NCBI GenBank assembly: GCA_003648395.1
Contig: QMPB01000017.1
Coordinates: forward strand, 1-19,015
DNA length: 19,015 bases
Reading direction: 5' to 3'
Source of the DNA: Bacteroidota bacterium
GTDB taxonomy: Bacteria; Bacteroidota; Bacteroidia; Bacteroidales; UBA1556
Each line of letters starts with the position of its first letter. The first letter of the stretch is position 1. The position numbers were made by a program, and so were the translations under genes. Shown here in pieces: positions 1-8,079 of the stretch. The notes under the pieces are model-generated. The model had not been told where the DNA came from. It made no database searches and saw nothing but the letters and a program-made list of their open reading frames with translations.

Positions 1-3000
1 CCACCAGTATTAGAGTATACCTCTGTATCTAGTACAAGAATATTAACATCCTCGCCAGTAGAGATTACGTGATCTAATCCACCGAAACCGATATCATAAG
101 CCCAGCCATCACCACCGATAATCCAGAAAGACTTCTTGATTAAATAATGAGAAAGTTTACTAAGCTCAGATCCAATTTTACCATCAGCTTTTTCAAGCAT
201 TGGACGAAGTACAGCAGTAGCTTCTTCTGATGAAACAATTTTATCTTTACCATCAATCCAAACTTTCATAGCATCAGCTATTTCGCCAGTAAACTCACCG
301 CTTTCCATTCCTTCGTTCATCATCTCTTCCATGTTAGATCGAATCTTCTTAATAGCTACAGCCATACCGTAACCATACTCTGCATTGTCCTCAAATAATG
401 AGTTAGCCCAAGCTGGACCAGCACCACTATCGTCGTGAGTACAATAAGGAGTAGAAGGAGCAGAGCCACCGTAAATTGAAGAACAACCAGTTGCGTTAGC
501 AATGATCATACGCTCACCAAATAACTGAGTAGCAGCTTTTATATATGGTGTTTCACCACAACCAGCACAAGCTCCAGAGAACTCGAATAATGGTTGAGCA
601 AACTGAGAATTCTTAACATTTTTCATTTTGTCAACAACATTCTCTTTATAACCAACTTCGTTATCCATATACAACCAACGATCAATCTCGTCGAACTGAG
701 TAGTAGCGTCTTTCATGATTAGTGATTTCTCCTTAGAAGGACAAACCTCAGCACAAATACCACAACCAGTACAATCTAATGTACTTACTTGGATACGGAA
801 TTCGTATTCTTTAATAGCACCTTTTCCTGTAATAGTTTCTGTTCCTTCAGGAGCATTTTTTACATCGTTTTCGTCTAATAAGAAAGGACGAATAGCAGCA
901 TGAGGACATACATAAGCACATTGGTTACACTGAATACAATTATCAGCTTGCCATTCTGGAACATCAATAGCAATACCACGCTTTTCGTGTTTAGTAGTAC
1001 CATTAGGAATAGTACCATCTTCCATTCCAATAAAAGTAGATACAGGAAGTGTATCGCCTTTTTGAGCATCAATAACCTGTGCTACATTCTTTACAAAGTC
1101 TGTAGGCGTAATTTTCGGAATAGGAACTATAGAAGTAACTTCTAAATTAGCCCATTCAGCAAGAACTTCTACCTTGATAACATCTTCACCAGCATCAACT
1201 GCCTTATAGTTCATGTTAACAATTTTTTCACCTTTTTTACCATAAGACTTAACAATGAATTTCTTCATTTCCTCTTTTGCTTGGTCATAAGGAATAATAT
1301 CAGCTAGCTTAAAGAAAGCAGACTGCATAATAGTATTAGTACGGTTGCCTAACCCAATATCGGCAGCTAGTTTAGTACCATTTATTATATAGAATTTGAT
1401 ATTATGCTCTGCCATATACTTCTTAAAGTAATTTGGCAAAGTTTCAATAGTCTTAGCTTTGTCATAAATACTATTTAGTAAGAATGTACCACCATCTTTT
1501 AGACCTTCAAGCATTTCGTACTTAGTTAAGTAAGCAGGAACGTGACAGGCAACAAAATCAGGATTATTTACTAAATAAGGAGAAGTGATAGGCTCTTTAC
1601 CAAAACGTAGGTGAGAGTTTGTAAAACCACCAGACTTCTTACTATCGTATGAGAAGTATGCTTGGCAATATAAATCTGTATTTTCTCCAATAATTTTAAT
1701 AGAGTTTTTGTTAGCTCCAACAGTACCATCAGCACCTAAACCATAAAATTTAGCTTCGATTGTACTTTCTTTAGCACAGTTAATTTCTGGCAATAAAGGA
1801 AGTGATTTGAAAGATACATCATCAATAATACCTACAGTAAATCCGTTGATAGGATTTTCTGATGCTAAGTTATTATATACAGATTGCATCATAGATGGGG
1901 TAGTGTCTTTAGAAGAAAGACCATAACGACCACCAATAATCATAGGAGCATTCTCTTGACCATAAAATAAATCTCTTACGTCAAGATACATTGGCTCGCC
2001 ATTGGCTCCAATTTCCTTAGTACGGTCAAGCACTGCAATGCGCTTAACTGACTTAGGGAATACCTTCATGAAATATTTTTTAGAAAATGGACGATAAAGG
2101 TGACAAGTGATAACACCAATCTTTTTACCATTCTTCATTTCATAATCAATAGTTTCTTTGATTGTTTCGTTTATAGAACCCATTGCTATAGTAATATCTG
2201 TAGCCTCAGGGTGACCATAATATGTAAATGGGTGATACTCACGACCAGTTATTCTCTTGATCTCTACCATGTACTCCTCAACTAAATCAGGAATTTCATC
2301 ATAGAAATTATTTGCAGCCTCACGAGCCTGGAAATAAATGTCTGGGTTTTGTGCTGTACCTCTAGTTACTGGCTTTTCTGGATTAAGAGCATTGTCGCGG
2401 AAACGTTGAATAGCATCGTAATCTAATAACTTAGCCATTTCGTCCTGATCCATTGCTTCTACTTTCTGAATTTCGTGAGAAGTACGGAATCCATCAAAAA
2501 AGTGTAAGAAAGGAATACGTGATTTAATAGCTGCAAGGTGAGCTATACCAGCAATATCCATGATTTCTTGTGCGCTACCTGTTGCTAACATAGCAAAACC
2601 AGCTTGGCGTACACTCATAACATCACTATGGTCACCAAATATAGAAAGTGCTTGAGCAGCAATGCTTCGTGCACTAACGTGGAAAACACCAGGAAGTAAT
2701 TCTCCCGACATTTTGTACATATTAGGAATCATTAATAATAGACCTTGTGAAGCAGTAAAAGTACTTGCTAAAGCACCAGCTTGTAAAGCCCCGTGCATTG
2801 CACCAGCAGCTCCCGCCTCTGATTGCATTTCGCTAACTTGTACGGTAGAACCAAGAATGTTCTTCTTTCCATTTGCTGCCCATTGGTCAACATACTCAGC
2901 CATGTCTGATGACGGAGTAATAGGGTAGATAGCCGAAACTTCGCTAAACATATAAGCTATGTATGCTGCTGCTTGGTTACCTTCTAAGGTTAAAAACTTT

Positions 3001-3011
3001 TTCTTACTCAT
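1..3011 (-). CDS. nifJ: Pyruvate:ferredoxin (flavodoxin) oxidoreductase, 3' end outside the window
   Basis: This cytoplasmic enzyme oxidises pyruvate with CoA to acetyl-CoA and CO2 and passes electrons to ferredoxin or flavodoxin. The reading frame is open for 1003 codons from ATG at 3009-3011 to the window edge; the family is usually about 1170-1200 residues, so some 170-190 C-terminal residues are missing. Visible motifs, in order: YPITPSS (residues 29-35, pyruvate/TPP domain I); GGRYGLSSK (CoA-binding region); two ferredoxin-type 4Fe-4S clusters (C692/C695/C698/C702 and C747/C750/C753/C757); the proximal-cluster cysteines C815 and C818 in CAGCGETPY with C843 in ATGCSS; the TPP-binding GDGWAYDIG (from G967); and DTEVYSNTGG at the edge. 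It has its own upstream region with a TAnnTTTG-type promoter. Its GC content (about 38% in a sampled line) is higher than its neighbours', as expected for a highly expressed, codon-optimised gene. Identification is certain; the enzyme could also work in the CO2-fixing direction. Confidence 0.97.
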   Translation of the reverse strand, partial: MSKKKFLTLEGNQAAAYIAYMFSEVSAIYPITPSSDMAEYVDQWAANGKKNILGSTVQVSEMQSEAGAAGAMHGALQAGALASTFTASQGLLLMIPNMYKMSGELLPGVFHVSARSIAAQALSIFGDHSDVMSVRQAGFAMLATGSAQEIMDIAGIAHLAAIKSRIPFLHFFDGFRTSHEIQKVEAMDQDEMAKLLDYDAIQRFRDNALNPEKPVTRGTAQNPDIYFQAREAANNFYDEIPDLVEEYMVEIKRITGREYHPFTYYGHPEATDITIAMGSINETIKETIDYEMKNGKKIGVITCHLYRPFSKKYFMKVFPKSVKRIAVLDRTKEIGANGEPMYLDVRDLFYGQENAPMIIGGRYGLSSKDTTPSMMQSVYNNLASENPINGFTVGIIDDVSFKSLPLLPEINCAKESTIEAKFYGLGADGTVGANKNSIKIIGENTDLYCQAYFSYDSKKSGGFTNSHLRFGKEPITSPYLVNNPDFVACHVPAYLTKYEMLEGLKDGGTFLLNSIYDKAKTIETLPNYFKKYMAEHNIKFYIINGTKLAADIGLGNRTNTIMQSAFFKLADIIPYDQAKEEMKKFIVKSYGKKGEKIVNMNYKAVDAGEDVIKVEVLAEWANLEVTSIVPIPKITPTDFVKNVAQVIDAQKGDTLPVSTFIGMEDGTIPNGTTKHEKRGIAIDVPEWQADNCIQCNQCAYVCPHAAIRPFLLDENDVKNAPEGTETITGKGAIKEYEFRIQVSTLDCTGCGICAEVCPSKEKSLIMKDATTQFDEIDRWLYMDNEVGYKENVVDKMKNVKNSQFAQPLFEFSGACAGCGETPYIKAATQLFGERMIIANATGCSSIYGGSAPSTPYCTHDDSGAGPAWANSLFEDNAEYGYGMAVAIKKIRSNMEEMMNEGMESGEFTGEIADAMKVWIDGKDKIVSSEEATAVLRPMLEKADGKIGSELSKLSHYLIKKSFWIIGGDGWAYDIGFGGLDHVISTGEDVNILVLDTEVYSNTG

Positions 3012-3104
3012 GATATATTGTTTTGTTAAAGAGCTTTAATTAAGAGTTTTGAATTCTTAAATGAAAGCGATATAAAACTAAATTCTATAATTTATTTGTT
3101 TTGT

Positions 3105-3120
3105 TATATCTAATGATATA
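3105..3120. repeat. Inverted repeat near the predicted nifJ transcription start
   Basis: TATATC and GATATA (6-bp arms) flank a TAAT spacer. It lies 10-25 bp downstream of the -7 element, so it could be an operator or a hairpin at the start of the nifJ mRNA. In such AT-rich DNA chance is also possible. Confidence 0.3.
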
Positions 3121-3129
3121 AGCGGAGTG

Positions 3130-3137
3130 CAAAAGTA
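3130..3137 (-). promoter_or_regulatory. Probable nifJ -7 promoter element
   Basis: Read on the minus strand this is TACTTTTG followed by CA, matching the Bacteroidota -7 consensus TAnnTTTG. The same TACTTTTGCA string occurs upstream of the FKBP gene. No clear -33 TTG was found at the usual spacing. It predicts a nifJ leader of about 110 nt. Confidence 0.6.
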
Positions 3138-3306
3138 AAAAAAATAACAACGTATTTTACTATTTAAAATAATTATAAATAGAGGAGGCTTAGATTTCTT
3201 TAGGGTAGGGTAAATTATTTAAATAGAATTAGTTATAGCAATTAAATCATTTGTTTTTAATGGTTTAATAGTATTAAATAACTATAATTCTTTTCTCTTA
3301 TTCTAG

Positions 3307-3320
3307 TTGATATATATCAA
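3307..3320. promoter_or_regulatory. FNR/CRP-type palindrome (TTGAT-N4-ATCAA)
   Basis: The 14-bp perfect palindrome TTGATATATATCAA is an exact match to the FNR-box consensus TTGATnnnnATCAA. It lies about 295 bp upstream of the nifJ start and about 170-180 bp upstream of the -7 element, farther than a classical activator site at -41.5. The nearest gene it could control is nifJ, an oxygen-sensitive enzyme for which redox control would make sense. The match is seen; that it is a regulator site is inferred. Confidence 0.4.
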
Positions 3321-3383
3321 ATTATTGAGAAGTTTGAATATTACGTGATTTTGTTTAGATATTTAGGGTTGCTATAAAACAAC

Positions 3384-4937
3384 TTATTGAATTATTTCCA
3401 TTAGATAAACTTCTGGTTTTTCTGTTTTATTAATCACTTTAAACCTTTCGGGATATTTTTGTAGTAAAGGAAGTACATATTTTTGACCTAATCCACTACC
3501 ATAATATACTATATGGGTATATTTACCATCTTTAAAAGCTTTAAAAATAGCTTCATGATCATGCTTATTAATTATACGATGAGCATAATGGTCAGAAAAA
3601 AGGTGAAATAACATATTCTTTCTACATATAATATTGGTGTTTGGGCCTAAATTACTTTTTGTCCATTCGGCCATAGCAAAATAATTACGATATATTGGAT
3701 TTAGAGGTGTATTTGCTGCTTTATTTAGTTCTTCAAGCCTTGGTGTATATATTAATGCTACTAATATAAATGCGTAAGGTAAATATTGATTTATTTTTAC
3801 GGTATTGAATTTTATTTTCTCAAGAATAAAAATAACTAAAGAGAAAATGCCATAAAAAAAAAGAAAAATCATAAGAGGTACTATTGGCATCATAAATCTA
3901 ATTCCAATCCATACCGAAGGCCAGAGAACTAGTATCGCAAATGTTGCAAGTATGTATCCTGCAATGGCTATCTGGTATTTTCTTGTTTTTATAATTCCAA
4001 AAATAATTAAAGCTATAATGATGATACCTAATGTCATAGATGTGTTTTGGTAATCAGGCTCAGTGCCAAAAATAGCAGAAGGAATTTCACTTTCTATATA
4101 GCGTGGTATATTGCTAAAAATACGATCAATCCAATCTCCGATGCCATCCATTTCTCCTTTGGAACGGTCATAATAATCTTTATATTTAAGAGCTGCGGTA
4201 TACGGGGAACCTTTAAAGCTAAGGCCTCTTATAAACCATGGTAGAGCTATGGACACAAATCCAATTCCGTAGCTAAACATATATTTCCAATTGCGATGAA
4301 TTAAGTAATATAAACCTATGCCTCCTATAAGTGCAATGCCTTGAGAACGTATGTAGTATGAGAATGATGTGCTTAATAACATTAGTGCAAACCAAGGGCT
4401 TTTCCATGGTGCTTGTTGGGTGTCAATTTTTGTGAGTGCCAGTAAGCCAAGTGAAGAGAAAAATATAAAAGGTATTTCACTCATCATCCAAGTACTATAT
4501 TGGAGATTGTAATAATGAAATAGCATTGCAAATAATATGGCAAAGCTAAAATGTATATTATCAGTAATGGCTTTAAAAAAGAAGAATAATACAATTAGGG
4601 ACGCAAAGTATAGTAATCCATTAGTATATTTTATTGTAACGATACTATCGTTTGCAATAGTGATAATAGTAGCAATAAATGCAGGATAACCAGGAGGATA
4701 TGAGTTTGCAGGAGTTTGTGTAACATTCTGCGCATTTATAAAACCATCACCATTAGCAATAGCTTTACCTAGAATATAGTAGTTAGCGTTATCTCCCAAA
4801 AATGCAATCTTACTGTCAAATATATGATTATAAGTTGGAATGAAAGCAAATAACAAAACAAGCAAATATACTATTGTAAGTTTACCTTCTTTAGTTATTT
4901 TATTACTAGCTGTATTACTGTTAATTATGTTGTTCAT
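3384..4937 (-). CDS. GT-C-fold integral membrane glycosyltransferase (GT39/ArnT/PMT-like)
   Basis: This is a 517-residue polytopic inner-membrane protein, probably transferring a sugar from a polyprenyl-phosphate donor on the periplasmic side. After a short cytoplasmic N-terminus and TM1 (about residues 20-36), the first outer loop carries the GDNANYY motif with D49, at the place of the catalytic Asp of GT-C enzymes, then YPPGYPAF and, after further membrane segments, MMSEIPF; all are typical of the GT39/GT83-like superfamily. Many hydrophobic helices follow to about residue 410. The last roughly 100 residues are soluble (start WTKSNLG), a periplasmic domain seen in many such proteins. It is the last gene of a probable operon with the DUF2061 protein (30-bp gap) and the lipid kinase. 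Acceptor and donor cannot be deduced; lipid A, surface polysaccharide or protein glycosylation are all possible. Confidence 0.75.
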   Translation of the reverse strand: MNNIINSNTASNKITKEGKLTIVYLLVLLFAFIPTYNHIFDSKIAFLGDNANYYILGKAIANGDGFINAQNVTQTPANSYPPGYPAFIATIITIANDSIVTIKYTNGLLYFASLIVLFFFFKAITDNIHFSFAILFAMLFHYYNLQYSTWMMSEIPFIFFSSLGLLALTKIDTQQAPWKSPWFALMLLSTSFSYYIRSQGIALIGGIGLYYLIHRNWKYMFSYGIGFVSIALPWFIRGLSFKGSPYTAALKYKDYYDRSKGEMDGIGDWIDRIFSNIPRYIESEIPSAIFGTEPDYQNTSMTLGIIIIALIIFGIIKTRKYQIAIAGYILATFAILVLWPSVWIGIRFMMPIVPLMIFLFFYGIFSLVIFILEKIKFNTVKINQYLPYAFILVALIYTPRLEELNKAANTPLNPIYRNYFAMAEWTKSNLGPNTNIICRKNMLFHLFSDHYAHRIINKHDHEAIFKAFKDGKYTHIVYYGSGLGQKYVLPLLQKYPERFKVINKTEKPEVYLMEIIQ

Positions 4938-4967
4938 TTAAAGTGATAATTGAATTTAGACGTTAGT

Positions 4968-5318
4968 TTATCTATTCTTACGTTTCCACCTAATATAATT
5001 AAGTTTAATTCTTCTTATTAGTTTATACCTCATCCAATTACGACCCCAATATACATTTGCCCAGATTCTTTCGTGTACATAATAAATGGCCATTTTGGTA
5101 AAAAGCTCTATTCCTACTGCAGCAGTTATAACTTCTAGAGCAACTTTTCCTCCTACAGTAAAATAAAAAATGGTAAAAGTTGTTAGGCTTGCAATAATTC
5201 TCCAGCTAATAGCTTTTGCAATAGATCTTGCAGGGCTTTCTCTTTCCACAGCTAATTCCTTGGGCACAGATACGCCGTCTATTTTCTGAAATTCCTTTGG
5301 GTCTTTTTCTGTTCGCAT
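4968..5318 (-). CDS. DUF2061 family small membrane protein
   Basis: This 116-residue protein has a charged N-terminus (about 30 residues), then the DUF2061 signature: ARSIAKAISWRI (residues 30-41), a hydrophobic helix with FTIFYFTVGG, a second helix around EVITAAVGIELFTKM, and YYVHERIWANVYWG before a basic C-terminal tail. Two membrane helices are expected. The family is widespread and of unknown molecular function; in some bacteria it occurs near or fused to sulfate-assimilation genes, but none is seen here. It lies between the lipid kinase (72-bp gap) and the glycosyltransferase (30-bp gap), all in the same direction, so co-transcription is likely. No Shine-Dalgarno sequence is evident upstream of the ATG. 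Confidence 0.8.
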   Translation of the reverse strand: MRTEKDPKEFQKIDGVSVPKELAVERESPARSIAKAISWRIIASLTTFTIFYFTVGGKVALEVITAAVGIELFTKMAIYYVHERIWANVYWGRNWMRYKLIRRIKLNYIRWKRKNR

Positions 5319-5390
5319 TATTGCAGGTATTAATATTATAGTAGTAAGATTTAATATAATCTTTAAAAAAAATGAGGTTTAATTATATAT

Positions 5391-6284
5391 TTATATCCAA
5401 AAGAAATCTAGGAATTCTTTTTTGCATTCAACAGTAAGAGGTGTGCTTCCATATTGTTCTCCATCAGGAGTTAGTGTTTTGTTTTCTTTTGTTTTAACAA
5501 TGATCTCTTTTGCTTGAATATATTCAATATCCTTATTCTCAATATGCGTTCCTTTAAAAATACTCATAAATATTTTGAGCACATTCCATCGAGAAGATTT
5601 TCTACTAATAGTAACGTCTAATAATCCATCATCAATTTTCGCTTTTGGCGCCATAAGGAAACTAGATCCAGTATAGCGCGTATTAGATATTTCTACAAAT
5701 AGATTATCTTGCTTAATAGACTTACCATCAAGTATTATCTCTAGATCAAAGGTCTTTAGTGCCATTATTTTCTCTAGTGAAGCGATGGTATAAGAATGGT
5801 TTCCCAAATTCTTATATTTATCAGAAGCTTCATTAATATCGGCAACCATACCAAAGCCAAGTATATTATGAAAATAGAAGCTGCTATCCTGCATCTGACA
5901 GTATCCAATATCAACTTTCTTTATAATATTTTTAGAAATAATATCAATAGCCTTCTCATACTCAAAGCTTTTTAATCCTAGTTCAATAGCAAAAGAGTTA
6001 CCAGTACCGTTAGGAATAATACCAATGGGAGGTTTACTAGCTGATTTGTTTTTATAATACCCGTTAAGTACCTCATGAAAAGTACCATCACCACCAGAGC
6101 TAATAATACCATCATACTGAGTTAAATCAGCTTCTTCAACCATGGTAGTAGCATCTCCTGCAGCTCTTGTAAAGCGTAAATCAAAATCCATACCTTTATC
6201 ACGTATCAGTTGTTTTACTTCTGAGAAGTGTTTGCCAGATCTTTTAAAGCCAGCAAAAGGATTATATACTAGTAATAATTTCAT
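5391..6284 (-). CDS. Diacylglycerol/lipid kinase family protein (DAGK catalytic domain, YegS/BmrU-like)
   Basis: This is a 297-residue cytosolic or membrane-associated ATP-dependent lipid kinase. The N-terminal NPFAG (residues 8-12), the nucleotide-binding SSGGDGTFHEVLNG (62-75) and IGIIPNGTGNSFA (87-99) are the diagnostic DAGK-catalytic motifs; DGLLD (219-223) in the C-terminal beta domain supplies the conserved catalytic/metal-site acidic residues of YegS/DgkB. The length matches the family's usual 290-320. Substrate cannot be fixed from sequence: diacylglycerol, phosphatidylglycerol and sphingoid bases or ceramide (the last relevant in sphingolipid-making Bacteroidota) are all possible. 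It is the first gene of the leftward unit, starting next to a divergent promoter region, with a TATTTTTG -7 element 27-34 bp upstream of its ATG. The family assignment is firm and the substrate open. Confidence 0.9.
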   Translation of the reverse strand: MKLLLVYNPFAGFKRSGKHFSEVKQLIRDKGMDFDLRFTRAAGDATTMVEEADLTQYDGIISSGGDGTFHEVLNGYYKNKSASKPPIGIIPNGTGNSFAIELGLKSFEYEKAIDIISKNIIKKVDIGYCQMQDSSFYFHNILGFGMVADINEASDKYKNLGNHSYTIASLEKIMALKTFDLEIILDGKSIKQDNLFVEISNTRYTGSSFLMAPKAKIDDGLLDVTISRKSSRWNVLKIFMSIFKGTHIENKDIEYIQAKEIIVKTKENKTLTPDGEQYGSTPLTVECKKEFLDFFWI

Positions 6285-6310
6285 TTATTGTTTTTAAATA
6301 AATAAGATGT

Positions 6311-6318
6311 CAAAAATA
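6311..6318 (-). promoter_or_regulatory. Probable -7 element of the lipid kinase operon
   Basis: On the minus strand this reads TATTTTTG, matching TAnnTTTG, and sits 27 bp before the lipid kinase ATG. No convincing -33 element was found. It would drive lipid kinase, DUF2061 and glycosyltransferase genes. Confidence 0.5.
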
Positions 6319-6413
6319 AACTTTTTATTAAAACTTAAGCTTTTTATTTTTTCGAAATTATTAGCTTATTAATTATTGCATAAATATTGGTGATTTTCAG
6401 TATCAATTTTATT

Positions 6414-6421
6414 TACTTTTG
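6414..6421 (+). promoter_or_regulatory. Probable -7 element of the FKBP/nucleoid protein operon
   Basis: TACTTTTG followed by CA matches TAnnTTTG and lies 26 bp before the FKBP start. A TTG at 6387-6389 gives a 24-bp spacing, slightly longer than the usual 17-23. It is divergent from the lipid kinase promoter about 100 bp away. Confidence 0.6.
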
Positions 6422-6447
6422 CATGGTAAAAAATTAATACAATACCG

Positions 6448-6984
6448 ATGTTATCAATAGGAGATACAGTAAAAGTGCATTATACAGGTCAGCTAAAGAA
6501 TGGGAAAGTGTTTGACACAACTATTTCAAACGATCCTATTTTATTTACCCTTGGTGATGAAATGATGATTCCAGGATTTGAGGAAGCTGTTTTAGGGATG
6601 AAAGAAGGTCAAAAGAAGACAGTGACCATAAAAGCAATTGATGCTTATGGTGATTATGATAAAGAGCTGTTGATGGAAGTAGATAAAAAGGAGTTCCTTG
6701 GTGATAAGGAGGTTAAGGAAGGAGATACAGTGGAAGTACCAACTGAGGAAGGTGTGTTTTCTTTTAAGATTCATAAAATTGGTGATGATAAAATAATGCT
6801 AGATGGTAATTCTGAACTTGCGGGTAAGGATGTTATTTTTGATATAGAAATTATAGAAGTACAAAAGGCTGAAGTAATTTCAGATATGTTTGATGAGGAT
6901 GAATTTGGAAGTTTTGAGGATGAATTTGGCTCAAGTTCCGATTTATCTGAAGACGATGAGTATTTAGATGCAGAAAATTACTAA
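6448..6984 (+). CDS. SlyD-like FKBP-type peptidyl-prolyl isomerase with acidic tail
   Basis: This 178-residue cytosolic prolyl isomerase and chaperone has a FKBP core with VHYTGQLKNGKVFDTT (residues 10-25), FTLGD (33-37), MIPGFEEAVLGMKEG (40-54) and AYG (66-68). The segment from about residue 70 to 125 is the insert-in-flap (IF) chaperone domain of the SlyD group, followed by DGNSELAGKDVIFDIEI (119-135), the counterpart of the D-NHPLAGK-L-F signature of SlyD. The His/Cys-rich metal-binding tail of E. coli SlyD is absent; residues 146-178 are strongly acidic and contain a 7-residue duplication (EDEFGSF / EDEFGSS). It starts 26 bp after a TAnnTTTG element and is followed after 12 bp by the nucleoid protein gene, so the two are probably co-transcribed. 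Family call is firm; the role of the acidic tail is unknown. Confidence 0.92.
   Translation: MLSIGDTVKVHYTGQLKNGKVFDTTISNDPILFTLGDEMMIPGFEEAVLGMKEGQKKTVTIKAIDAYGDYDKELLMEVDKKEFLGDKEVKEGDTVEVPTEEGVFSFKIHKIGDDKIMLDGNSELAGKDVIFDIEIIEVQKAEVISDMFDEDEFGSFEDEFGSSSDLSEDDEYLDAENY
6895..6936 (+). repeat. 21-bp tandem duplication in the FKBP acidic tail
   Basis: GAGGATGAATTTGG occurs at 6895-6908 and again at 6916-6929, giving two consecutive 21-bp units that encode a 7-residue acidic/aromatic repeat. The reading frame is kept. Confidence 0.8.
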
Positions 6985-6996
6985 TAAAACTTATAT

Positions 6997-8022
6997 ATGA
7001 TTGAAATTAAAGAAGCTGTAATTACAAATATTACAGTACATAGAATAGGTATTCAGAGTGATACTTCTTTTCTTAATGACAAGGAGATAATGATGAATTT
7101 TGAAGAAGATGAAGAAGCTATTAAAAGGACATTTTTGAAGCCTTTTGCCTCTAGCTTTGCTACTTATGAATTTAGACATGATGAAGATATAGAGTTAAAT
7201 CCAATTTTCAAAATATCTAAGGAAATTAATGAAGAGGCTGATTTTGTATTGAAAACAAAAGAAATTCATCAGTATTTAAAAGATGTTTCCATTCATCCAA
7301 ATATTAAGGATGGCGATCTGTTTGTTATAAATTTTGATAATATAAAACTTGAAAATGAACATTATAAAGCTTTAGGTATTTATAAAGTTGAGAATAAAGA
7401 AACCTTTATTGAAACCGTGGCTGAGGATGATGGACGAGTAAAATTAAATTTCAAGAAGGGAGTTGGCCGTAAGCTTGATAAGGCAATTTTAGTTCTTTTT
7501 ACAGAAGAGCCTTATACAGTATTTGTGATTGATAATGGTAGTGTTGAGACTGATTATTGGATGAATGATTTTGCGAATGTGGCACTTCGAAACGATTATG
7601 TAAATAATACTACGCATTTTCTTGAAATGACGGAAAATTTTATTAAACATAAGTTGCCTGAGGAATTTGATGTTGAAAGAACTGATCAAATTGACTTGCT
7701 TAATCGTTCGGTAGATTATTTTAAAACCAATGATAGTTTTGTGCAAAATGAGTTTGAAGTGGAAGTGCTACAAGATTCAAATTTAATAGATACTTTTCAC
7801 TCCTATGATGAAGGATATACACATGATAAATCAATTAACTTTGACGAAGGCTTCGAAATCTCTAATAAAGCTGTAAAAAAACAAGCTAAGAATTTTAGAA
7901 GCGTTCTTAAACTAGATAAGAATTTTAGCATATATATGCATGGCGATAAAAGTCTAGTGGAAAGAGGAGTAGACGAGAATGGTAAGAAATACTATAAATT
8001 CTTTTTTGATGATGAAAAATAG
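6997..8022 (+). CDS. Nucleoid-associated protein, NdpA/YejK family (37-kDa)
   Basis: This 341-residue cytoplasmic protein is related to the 37-kDa nucleoid-associated proteins (NdpA/YejK). Matching features are the N-terminal region with VHRIGIQSDTSFLNDKEI and FLKPFASS, the central SIHPNIKDGDLFVINF and ALGIYKVENKETFIETV, then KKGVGRKLDKAILVLF, TDYWMNDFANV, FIKHKLPEEFDVERTDQIDLLNRSVDYF and a C-terminal DKNFSIYMHG segment ending KYYKFFFDDEK. Order and length agree with the family's usual 330-350 residues. The family binds the nucleoid, but its exact role is not well known, and a link to phage defence or topoisomerase function should not be assumed. It follows the FKBP gene after 12 bp and probably shares its promoter. 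ATG at 6997 is the only good start before the conserved region. Confidence 0.87.
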   Translation: MIEIKEAVITNITVHRIGIQSDTSFLNDKEIMMNFEEDEEAIKRTFLKPFASSFATYEFRHDEDIELNPIFKISKEINEEADFVLKTKEIHQYLKDVSIHPNIKDGDLFVINFDNIKLENEHYKALGIYKVENKETFIETVAEDDGRVKLNFKKGVGRKLDKAILVLFTEEPYTVFVIDNGSVETDYWMNDFANVALRNDYVNNTTHFLEMTENFIKHKLPEEFDVERTDQIDLLNRSVDYFKTNDSFVQNEFEVEVLQDSNLIDTFHSYDEGYTHDKSINFDEGFEISNKAVKKQAKNFRSVLKLDKNFSIYMHGDKSLVERGVDENGKKYYKFFFDDEK

Positions 8023-8079
8023 GTATTATTACTAGAAATCATATCTTAGCAAAGTATTATAAATTAAATAATTGTAATT

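Larger units (their letters stand above)
3012..3383. other. 372-bp intergenic region upstream of nifJ
   Basis: This AT-rich stretch has no credible gene. It separates the stop codon of the glycosyltransferase gene from the nifJ start; both genes read leftward. It holds the probable nifJ -7 element (3130-3137, minus strand), a TATATC-TAAT-GATATA inverted repeat near the expected transcription start (3105-3120), a perfect TTTAATA-g-TATTAAA palindrome (3264-3278) and the FNR-like palindrome at 3307-3320. A weak GTTG/CAAC hairpin lies just past the glycosyltransferase stop codon, but it has no convincing GC stem plus T-run, so I do not call a terminator. The predicted nifJ leader is about 110 nt, long enough for leader-based control, though no known riboswitch was recognised. 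Confidence 0.7.

Noticed and set aside
715..2928. Several short plus-strand and minus-strand frames within nifJ
   Set aside because: They lie entirely inside the intact nifJ frame on the other strand or in another frame, with no recognisable domains.
3181..3188. AGAGGAGG Shine-Dalgarno-like string on the plus strand
   Set aside because: No start codon follows at a usable distance on that strand, and genes here rarely use Shine-Dalgarno sequences.
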